Part shown: piece by piece, positions 1 through 4,978 of the stretch
Numbering within the stretch: position 1 is the stretch's first letter
How the letters are laid out: the number at the start of each line of letters is the position of its first letter
Translations under genes and position numbers: made by a program
Source: Chlamydia trachomatis
GTDB lineage: Bacteria; Chlamydiota; Chlamydiia; Chlamydiales; 2-12-FULL-49-11
Assembly: GCA_945870925.1 (NCBI GenBank)
Contig: CAMBTZ010000084.1
Coordinates: 1-6,213 of the forward strand
Reading direction: 5' to 3'
DNA: 6,213 bases
The notes under the pieces: model-generated
Told to the model about the DNA's origin: nothing
Databases searched by the model: none
Seen by the model: only the letters and a program-made list of their open reading frames with translations

Positions 1-94
1 TAGTTACGCCAAATGCTTCACTAGCTGATTGCCATGAGTTGCCCTTTTTAAGATAGTTCAGAGCTTTCTTTCTAAGATCAAGTGAATAAGTCAT
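1..94 (-). CDS. IS630-family transposase, N-terminal part (runs off left edge)
   Basis: Reading leftward from an ATG at 94-92, 31 codons are open to the window edge. They give MTYSLDLRKKALNYLK at the start, then KGNSWQSASEAFGVT. This is the typical beginning of IS630-type transposases (HTH_Tnp_IS630): the 'YSLDLRKKAL' opening followed by a helix-turn-helix of the form 'G.S...A...FGV'. The protein would bind the element's ends; the DDE catalytic domain, usually in the following ~250 residues or in a second frame, lies outside the window. I cannot place the terminal inverted repeat securely. It should lie shortly to the right of 94, probably in the stretch 95-125. The first codons of the plus-strand ORF at 82-327 lie antisense to this start, so that ORF begins inside the insertion sequence. 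Family is clear from sequence; whether the element is intact cannot be judged here. Confidence 0.85.
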   Translation of the reverse strand, partial: MTYSLDLRKKALNYLKKGNSWQSASEAFGVT

Positions 95-327
95 CCGAAT
101 ATTATAGCGGATTTACACAATATGAAAAACAAATTTTAATTCACTATATCTATTCTACTTACTATAATGGAAATAAGAGAAAAGGAAAGGCGCTAGTTGA
201 TTCATATCGACACCAAATACTATTCTGGGAAGATTTTCAAAAAGCACCACCGCGTACAAGTTCTAAAAATGATCGACATCAAGGTAAAATGATGTTATCA
301 GCTCGTAGAATTAAAGAATTTATATAA
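82..327 (+). CDS. Hypothetical protein, probable C-terminal gene remnant beside an IS630 element
   Basis: An 81-codon ORF opening with GTG at 82, limited upstream by an in-frame TAA at 73-75. No good ribosome-binding site precedes it, and its first codons are antisense to the start of the IS630 transposase. The natural reading is that an insertion cut off the original 5' end and that only the downstream part (roughly from Q13 onward) is host sequence. The protein is basic and rich in Tyr, Lys and Arg (for example YYNGNKRKGK, then RHQILFWEDF), with no signal peptide, membrane helix or motif I recognise. Its last ~18 residues (NDRHQGKMMLSARRIKEF) reappear in degraded form at 1147-1203, so it belonged to a small repeated family in this genome. 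I do not know its function and doubt that it is expressed as a full protein. Confidence 0.4.
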   Translation: MNKSSEYYSGFTQYEKQILIHYIYSTYYNGNKRKGKALVDSYRHQILFWEDFQKAPPRTSSKNDRHQGKMMLSARRIKEFI

Positions 328-371
328 TTCATTGAACTATAGTTATTTGATATCTATTTTTAGAGGATAGT

Positions 372-575
372 TTATTTCCAGCGTGTTTGGATAGCTTTCC
401 ATTGAAAAATTTGGTAAAGTGCTGCAATGCCAACAATTACAAAAACGATTCTTGAAAGCATAAGCATTGACCCTAACACATAAGTAACTAAATTAAAATC
501 AGCTATGCCGACTAGGCCCCAGTTAAGCCCACCAATTACAAGTAAAATTGCTGCAATAATATCTAATGTTTTCAT
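372..575 (-). CDS. Small two-helix membrane protein of the DUF378 (YuzA-like) family
   Basis: A 67-residue protein with two predicted membrane helices (about residues 5-24 and 41-58). The loop-helix signature GGLNWGLVG (15-23) lies in the first helix and R42...VG...ALY (to residue 54) in the second. This order is the hallmark of DUF378 proteins, which are usually 60-80 residues long, so the gene looks complete. Function is unknown in the family; the protein should sit in the inner membrane with both ends on the same side. The start is supported by GGAG at 580-583, four bases before the ATG. It stands alone: the next upstream sequence on its strand is non-coding debris and a mobile element. 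No convincing terminator follows the TAA; 328-371 is only AT-rich spacer. Confidence 0.85.
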   Translation of the reverse strand: MKTLDIIAAILLVIGGLNWGLVGIADFNLVTYVLGSMLMLSRIVFVIVGIAALYQIFQWKAIQTRWK

Positions 576-703
576 AAAACTCCATATACGGTTTTTTAAA
601 AAATTCTTTCTTAATTCATAGATAGATATTTTTTATTTATTTTGCAAGCGCTTCTACTTTTTGTTTTGTAATGTTTTTTTGTGCTTTATCATGACCCCAT
701 CAC

Positions 704-991
704 TAAGAACCTGTCCTAAAACCTAAGAAATTTTCTATATATGATATTCCAATAAAAAAATTACCTAAAATTCAACGCAAAGGCTCAAAGAAACAAATGC
801 GCAAAAAAAAGATGAGGCCCTACTGCGCATCCACTATTTTATAAATATAGCAAATTTAATTCGCTATATAATGGATTTAAAAATAAGAAAGCTAGCTTTG
901 TGTCTGTGCGTTGAATTTTTGATACAAACCCATCAAGCTAGATCTAGATTTCAGTTTAAAAAGACGTTCTAGGTTTTTGGACAGGTTCTAA
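704..991. mobile_element. Non-autonomous inverted-repeat element (MITE-like), 282 bp plus TAA target duplication
   Basis: The ends are inverted repeats: 707-724 (GAACCTGTCC, one variable base, AAAACCT) and the reverse complement of 971-988 agree at 17 of 18 positions. Both are flanked by TAA (704-706 and 989-991), consistent with a 3-bp TNA target duplication such as some IS5-family elements make. That attribution is an inference from the ends only. No transposase frame is present inside. Nested inverted repeats fill the interior: 766-779 with 907-920 (13 of 14), 797-802 with 825-830 (ATGCGC), 829-833 with 872-876, 847-851 with 863-867, and 892-898 with 935-941. It may be a deletion derivative of a full insertion sequence elsewhere in the genome, mobilised in trans. 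Confidence 0.7.
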
Positions 992-1062
992 GGACTCTAT
1001 CATATTACTGACTATGTCGAGCGCACAAATTATTGGATGGTAAGAGTTTGATAAGGAATACA

Positions 1063-1136
1063 GGGTCAGGCTTGACATTTGGTCATGTGAAGATTTTACT
1101 TACGAGTTTAAATGCATAAATGCCAGGCCTGACACC
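1063..1136. repeat. 74-bp unit bounded by GTCAGGC/GCCTGAC inverted repeats
   Basis: The left arm at 1063-1080 (GGGTCAGGCTTGACATTT) and the right arm at 1118-1136 (AAATGCCAGGCCTGACACC) are inverted copies, differing by two substitutions and one extra base. The 37 bases between them contain no gene. The unit could fold into a long hairpin or be a small palindromic repeat of the REP or MITE kind. It is distinct in sequence from the larger element at 707-988. It sits immediately before the gene fragment at 1147-1203, so its insertion may have helped destroy that gene copy. It is too far from any plus-strand gene to be an obvious terminator, and no T-run follows the right arm. Confidence 0.5.
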
Positions 1137-1146
1137 AATTACCAAT

Positions 1147-1203
1147 TATGATCGTTATCAAGGTAAACTGATGCTATTTGTTCGTAGAATTAAAAAAATA
1201 TAG
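1147..1203 (+). pseudogene. Degraded second copy of the C-terminal end of the 82-327 gene
   Basis: Eighteen codons followed by TAG read YDRYQGKLMLFVRRIKKI. They match the end of the ORF at 82-327 (NDRHQGKMMLSARRIKEF) at 11 of the 17 residues from the first Asp. At DNA level, 1150-1199 and 271-320 agree at 41 of 50 bases by hand alignment. Similarity stops just upstream, where the 74-bp inverted-repeat unit begins, and no start codon with a ribosome-binding site is present. I read it as the surviving tail of a paralogous gene. It is tail-to-tail with the NTP pyrophosphohydrolase gene, with nine bases between the stop codons. The family is unknown. Confidence 0.6.
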
Positions 1204-1212
1204 TCTAATTAT

Positions 1213-1761
1213 TTAGCTTGAGCCTTTTTTGTTTTGAAGGGCTTTTTTATAGGTAAAGTAGTTGTCGACGGAGCCTTTCATGAGTTCGGTGGGGTATTTC
1301 CTTTTGTTGTGTTCTAGTTTTGCGTAGGTGACTTTGAAGGGGTCGATGTTGAGGTCCTTGCAAATAAGGAAGTGAATTGCGAGGAGTTCTTTTAGGACTT
1401 GGGAGAGATCTTCGATGCTGTCGCGGTAGGGCTCGTTGTTACGGAGCCATAAAAAGTGGCTCATAAAGGAACGGAGTTTTGTGGATAGATCGAGTATGTG
1501 ATTGCCTGAGCCTTTATATTCGATGTTTGTGCTTGGGGGAGGGACATTGAGGGCGTCCATGGTGAGTAGAATGCAATGGAGGAGGTCGCCTAGTTCATTT
1601 TCTAGTTCTAGCTGCTCCTTTGGGGCGTTTGGGAGAAAGTGTTCTAAAAGTTCGGTAGCTTCAACTAGCAGTGTGGTAGCCATATTTTGAGGGGAGTGGT
1701 ATTGTAGCCAGTCGCGCTCTTCGACAAATATTTTTAAATCAGATAAAAGAGAAATAAACAT
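1213..1761 (-). CDS. MazG/dCTPase-like nucleoside triphosphate pyrophosphohydrolase with extra degenerate half
   Basis: A 182-residue protein of the all-alpha NTP pyrophosphohydrolase fold (MazG-like, RS21-C6/dCTP pyrophosphatase type). Family members hydrolyse (d)NTPs to the monophosphate and pyrophosphate with Mg2+. Residues 9-20 (LKIFVEERDWLQ) match the family's opening. The metal-binding acids are present as E34-x-x-E37-x-x-E40 and E56-x-x-D59, and the closing signature K148...N152..KYP157 is intact. Typical relatives are about 110-170 residues. Here an additional ~50 residues lie between the second acidic helix and the closing signature, and 89-141 resemble 31-75 without the acids. The ATG at 1761 has no Shine-Dalgarno sequence, but TATACT lies six bases upstream. 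The gene is visibly richer in G+C than its neighbours (45-48% in four 60-base lines counted). It is divergent from the phospholipase gene. Substrate is unknown. Confidence 0.82.
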   Translation of the reverse strand: MFISLLSDLKIFVEERDWLQYHSPQNMATTLLVEATELLEHFLPNAPKEQLELENELGDLLHCILLTMDALNVPPPSTNIEYKGSGNHILDLSTKLRSFMSHFLWLRNNEPYRDSIEDLSQVLKELLAIHFLICKDLNIDPFKVTYAKLEHNKRKYPTELMKGSVDNYFTYKKALQNKKGSS

Positions 1762-1816
1762 ACGTTGAGTATAGTTTCTATAGACTTTTTTGGCTAGAGG
1801 GGCAATATAACAAAAT
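1762..1816. promoter_or_regulatory. Shared divergent promoter region with a TATAG-TTT-CTATA inverted repeat
   Basis: Only 55 bases separate the starts of the pyrophosphohydrolase (minus strand) and phospholipase (plus strand) genes, so both promoters must lie here or inside the coding regions. On the minus strand TATACT (1768-1773) is a good -10 box but ends six bases before the ATG, which would give a nearly leaderless message. On the plus strand TATAGA (1779-1784) is a possible -10, followed by AGAGGGG near 1796-1802 as a ribosome-binding site, unusually far (about 14 bases) from the ATG at 1817. A perfect 5-bp inverted repeat with a 3-base centre (1770-1782) overlaps both -10 boxes. It could be an operator controlling both genes. 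The -35 boxes are weak. All of this is inferred from sequence alone. Confidence 0.35.
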
Positions 1817-2731
1817 ATGACTTATAAAATATTGTGCATTGATGGTGGGGGGATTAAAGGGGTCTTTTCATTAGAAATTCTAAAGATGCTTCAAGAGGAT
1901 CTTGGGAAAGATTTTATACAGAGTTTTGATTGTTTTTCGGGGACTTCAACTGGAGCGCTCATTGTCTCTGCCCTTTTAAGGGGCTTTCAACCGAGGGAAT
2001 TAATCCATTTCTATACAATTTTTGGGAGAAAAATTTTTCCGAAGCGTAGAAAGTTTGTTATGCATGAAGCAAAGTATAGTCACGATTTTTTGCAAACCCT
2101 TCTAAATACGTCGCTTTCTGACAAAACAACGTTTGCCGATTTAAAAAAACATCTTATTGTGCCTGCCTGTTATTTAGGGGATCCAATAAATGGTAGGTGG
2201 GGTGTTGAAATATATGATAATTTTGATCTTGAAAAGGCGAAAGAGTTTAATCTTGTAGATATTGCGCTTAGAAGTAGTGCGGCCCCAATCTATTTCTCCT
2301 CCTATCAAAAATTTATAGATGGGGGCGTCTATGCTCTTAATCCAAGTCTTCTTGCGCTTGCTAGATCGATCGATCCGCAAGGGGGGGGTAAGGATATTGC
2401 GGATCTTAAAATCTTATCGATCGGAACAGGAATTAATCCGGCGGGGATTAAGGAGGATATTAATTGGGGGCTAGAACAGTGGATATCTCCTGTCAAGGAA
2501 TTAGCCGATTATCCTCTTATTTCTCTGATTACAGATATTGGCGCAGCGATTCCAAATTATCCGTTAGAACAAATCCTAAAAAATCGTTATTTACGAATTA
2601 ATTCAACACTTTCTGAATCTGTTGAAATTGATGATCCTACTAAAATTTCTATATTGCGTAAGGCTGCAAGAAATATAAAGGAAAGCACGCCGTTAGTTTG
2701 GAAACAATACTTAGATTGGTTAAGGGTTTAA
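1817..2731 (+). CDS. Patatin-like phospholipase (acyl hydrolase)
   Basis: A 304-residue patatin-family serine lipid acyl hydrolase that uses a Ser-Asp dyad on membrane phospholipids. All core motifs are present and in order: the oxyanion loop DGGGIKG (9-15), the nucleophile elbow G42-T-S44-T-G46, and the catalytic DGG at 168-170. S153-S154-AAP-IYF precedes the last as in the family, and SIGTG (201-205) follows. It has no signal peptide; the first beta-strand starts at residue 3. It is therefore cytosolic or exported by a non-Sec route. The start is fixed by an in-frame TAA at 1808-1810. Relatives include cytosolic CBASS effectors (CapV type) and secreted phospholipases of intracellular bacteria (Rickettsia Pat1/Pat2, Legionella VipD type). 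The sequence does not decide between them, and no CD-NTase is in view. The gene contains G6 (1847-1852) and G8 (2381-2388) runs. Its stop overlaps the convergent gene by four bases. Confidence 0.93.
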   Translation: MTYKILCIDGGGIKGVFSLEILKMLQEDLGKDFIQSFDCFSGTSTGALIVSALLRGFQPRELIHFYTIFGRKIFPKRRKFVMHEAKYSHDFLQTLLNTSLSDKTTFADLKKHLIVPACYLGDPINGRWGVEIYDNFDLEKAKEFNLVDIALRSSAAPIYFSSYQKFIDGGVYALNPSLLALARSIDPQGGGKDIADLKILSIGTGINPAGIKEDINWGLEQWISPVKELADYPLISLITDIGAAIPNYPLEQILKNRYLRINSTLSESVEIDDPTKISILRKAARNIKESTPLVWKQYLDWLRV

Positions 2732-4926
2732 ATTGAAGGTTCTGAAAAAAATGCTGAGGGGATTGTCTTCTGCATTGTATCTTTCCAAATCTTGATTGAT
2801 TCAATAATGCTTTGAAGAAACAATTGGTGCTGATCAGAATCTGTGAATTTAAGCATAAAAGAGGTGCAGCTAATGTCGTATATATTTACAAAAGAAGAAG
2901 TTAATGTTGTTGATTCAAGATCTAGCGGTTCAAGACGTTCTTCTACAAAATCCTTTAAAGTGGGATTGATAGCGCCGAGAGTTAATAGAAAATGATCTTC
3001 TACAATTTGAGTTTTTAAAAAATAGAATTGATTTGCGTAGTCATGTTCAAGTGCTTCTAGTATTAAAATGAATAGTTTTTTAAGGATTTGTGGCTTGGCT
3101 ATACTTTGCATATAGCTTGGCATTAGAGAATAGAAAAAGTTTTCTAAGATAAAATCATTACGAATATTGATCTGAAAAAGAAGTTTTTTTAATTCATTAA
3201 GCACTTCGTTTTGCTTAGATATCATTCCACCATTGTAATCTCTTACATCTCCTAGCATGTCACAAATGGTGTTATATACATGTCTTCTTGCATGACTAAG
3301 ATCAACTGAAAAATCTTTTCTGAGAAATTGTTTTTTCTCTAAATGAATCTCAAAAATATTTGCTTGTTTTGGGTAACGTTTTCGAATCAGCCCTACTGTT
3401 TTTATATCATGGTCTGTAAACTTTGCTTTTGATTTCTCTTTAATAAACAATTTATCTAAACTTTTATCTTCCGGTTTAAGAACTCTTAGGAGGACGACTG
3501 AAAAGGAGATTTTTGTTTCTGTCTGTTTATGAAAGGAAATAATTACGTGAGGGATGTCTTGTATCGATTTTAATTGATTGCTCAACACCAATATATTACG
3601 CATGATCTCCTCTTCATTTCGAGGCATAAATATGGGATTGATAACGCTTTCAATTCTTGTTTTAATTTCGCGAGGGAGTCGCTTTCTTAGATTTTTAAGC
3701 TCCTCTAATGTGAAGTTTCCTTCTTTCTTATAAATTTCCAAATAGAGGGTTTTAATATTACAATTCAGTTTTCTATCTGCAATCAGAGACTCTTGAATTT
3801 TTTGAATTCCTGGTAGAATGCTTTGAATTGCTTTAAAAAGGTGTTTTTCTCCAATTAATTCATTTTCACGAAGCATATTGATTCCAACAAGAACTCCTAC
3901 AATTTTTTTCTCGACGCCGTCGATTACCATTCTTGTGTGTAAAAGTTTTATATTAAGATGTCTCTGATTTGGTCCAGTAAGAGAAGAGTGGGTTAAAAAT
4001 TTGCGAAATAAATAAGTATAAGAAATGATGCGAGAAAGGTGATTGAGATGTCTATTAGCTACAAAGGCGTCTTTGAAATGGAAAACAAAGGTTTGTAATT
4101 CATGAAAGATATCCCTATCAAAAATTTGTGGCCGAAATTCCAAGAGTGGGGCTATCTGTTCTTTGATTTGGGTTACTTTTTCTTCTGCAGAAACTTTGAT
4201 TAAAAAATGTTGCATCTGATCAAAAATACTATGCGAGGACTCTCTTGAAGGGCGATTTAAAAGAGATGAGATGTTTTCTTGAATAATAACCCGTTTTTGA
4301 TCAATGGTAAAAGGTTTTAGGGAGATGACCTTTCTTGCATGTTGTACAGCCGCAATATTTAATCCAACTTCTCTTACAAGAGTAGGGAGATTTTCATGAA
4401 CAAGTGTTAGGTCTTTTTTACTGTCAATTTTTACAAAAAGTTCGTGAATAAAAAAGCCAAATGTTGGATTCATGGTAAATCTAAATGCCATAGAGTGGAC
4501 ATAGACTAGTTGTAATTGTTTTCCGGGGATAAGCCATCTACTATAAATGTCTCCTAAAAATCGTCCGACTCCATGTGTATATTCAGCCTGACAGAGAGTT
4601 GATATAGAGATAATATGAGGAAATATTTCACCCCCTTTTGTCCATGATACTGTAGGAATAGCCATTAAAATTTGATGATAGAATTCTTCGATTTCATCTG
4701 TGCACTCAAAAGATAAGATAGTTTTTCCTAAATCTAAAATTTCCTTAGGTAAAACTCGTTTAATTAATGCCTGCAATGAGTGGAGGTAAATCTCAAAGCT
4801 CTCTGCAACAGTTTCCGGATAGTTAAAAAGAGGTTCAATTTTCAATAGCTGATCAAGAATTGAATCAAAATGGTCTTCTTCAAAGGCGCTGGAAAGAGAT
4901 GGGAAATATGTGTTCATTAGTTTCAT
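2728..4926 (-). CDS. Conserved-looking large protein of unknown function, 732 residues
   Basis: I do not recognise a named family. The protein is long, soluble-looking and mixed in character. The N-terminal half (about 1-330) is mostly helical. The region 335-560 alternates strands and helices, for example KKIVGVLVGIN at 340-350, TLYLEIYKK at 393-401, HVIISFHKQ at 460-468 and SFSVVLLRVL at 474-483. The most distinctive stretches, by residue choice, are MPRNEEEIMRNI (434-445), LRKDFSVDLSHARRHV (535-550) and GDVRDYNGGMISKQNE (559-574). No signal peptide, membrane helix, P-loop or obvious catalytic triad is seen. Two ATGs compete: 4926, with AAAAGGG only three bases upstream, and 4917, which the same site precedes by 12. 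It follows the OppA gene on the same strand after 52 bases, but its own promoter-like boxes precede it. It may be a lineage-specific chlamydial protein; that is a guess. Confidence 0.75.
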   Translation of the reverse strand: MKLMNTYFPSLSSAFEEDHFDSILDQLLKIEPLFNYPETVAESFEIYLHSLQALIKRVLPKEILDLGKTILSFECTDEIEEFYHQILMAIPTVSWTKGGEIFPHIISISTLCQAEYTHGVGRFLGDIYSRWLIPGKQLQLVYVHSMAFRFTMNPTFGFFIHELFVKIDSKKDLTLVHENLPTLVREVGLNIAAVQHARKVISLKPFTIDQKRVIIQENISSLLNRPSRESSHSIFDQMQHFLIKVSAEEKVTQIKEQIAPLLEFRPQIFDRDIFHELQTFVFHFKDAFVANRHLNHLSRIISYTYLFRKFLTHSSLTGPNQRHLNIKLLHTRMVIDGVEKKIVGVLVGINMLRENELIGEKHLFKAIQSILPGIQKIQESLIADRKLNCNIKTLYLEIYKKEGNFTLEELKNLRKRLPREIKTRIESVINPIFMPRNEEEIMRNILVLSNQLKSIQDIPHVIISFHKQTETKISFSVVLLRVLKPEDKSLDKLFIKEKSKAKFTDHDIKTVGLIRKRYPKQANIFEIHLEKKQFLRKDFSVDLSHARRHVYNTICDMLGDVRDYNGGMISKQNEVLNELKKLLFQINIRNDFILENFFYSLMPSYMQSIAKPQILKKLFILILEALEHDYANQFYFLKTQIVEDHFLLTLGAINPTLKDFVEERLEPLDLESTTLTSSFVNIYDISCTSFMLKFTDSDQHQLFLQSIIESIKIWKDTMQKTIPSAFFSEPSI

Positions 4927-4936
4927 AAGCCCTTTT

Positions 4937-4964
4937 AGTATATAAATAAGATTTTATTTGTAAA
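4937..4964 (-). promoter_or_regulatory. Possible sigma-70-type promoter of the 732-residue gene
   Basis: On the minus strand TTTACA (4959-4964) and TATACT (4937-4942) are spaced by 16 bases, close to the bacterial housekeeping consensus. The -10 box ends ten bases before the ATG at 4926, so a start about seven bases downstream leaves a leader of only a few bases. That favours either a near-leaderless message or the in-frame ATG at 4917 as the true start. The 16-base spacer contains a six-pair A/T-only hairpin (4944-4959), too weak to be a terminator for the upstream OppA gene, so read-through is also possible. Confidence 0.4.
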
Positions 4965-4978
4965 CTGTAAAGATTTTA

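Larger units (their letters stand above)
576..1146. other. Gene-poor interval of about 570 bases with mobile-element remains
   Basis: No convincing complete gene is visible on either strand. The interval holds a 282-bp inverted-repeat element (707-988) and a 74-bp inverted-repeat unit (1063-1136), with short AT-rich spacers. Short open stretches exist, such as a 20-codon lysine-rich one on the minus strand at 637-699 that ends in a TAA and a plus-strand one at 992-1051. They are too short and lack start signals, so I read them as chance or as decayed gene ends. The -10/-35 region of the DUF378 gene should lie in 584-640, but I see no clear promoter boxes there. Confidence 0.6.

Noticed and set aside
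637..699. Minus-strand open stretch ending HDKAQKNITKQKVEALAK then TAA, upstream of the DUF378 gene
   Set aside because: It looks protein-like, but a stop at 700-702 limits it to 20 codons, it has no start codon, and removing the neighbouring element does not extend it. At most a decayed gene end.
672..1043. An open frame of about 28 codons that appears if the 282-bp element and one TAA are removed
   Set aside because: Such a length is quite likely by chance and there is no ribosome-binding site, so I do not claim the element interrupted a gene.
1502..1690. 62-codon plus-strand ORF
   Set aside because: It lies antisense within the pyrophosphohydrolase gene, is serine-rich low-complexity as expected from the reverse of Glu/Leu codons, and has no ribosome-binding site.
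2174..2380. 68-codon minus-strand ORF
   Set aside because: It is antisense to the catalytic region of the phospholipase, whose frame is clearly the real one; no motif or start signal.
1817..2731. CBASS operon (patatin effector with cyclase)
   Set aside because: The phospholipase fits the effector type, but no CD-NTase, ubiquitin-like or other CBASS partner is encoded in the window.
4944..4959. AAATAA-GATT-TTATTT hairpin between oppA and the 732-residue gene
   Set aside because: Six A/T pairs only and inside a likely promoter spacer; too weak to call a terminator.
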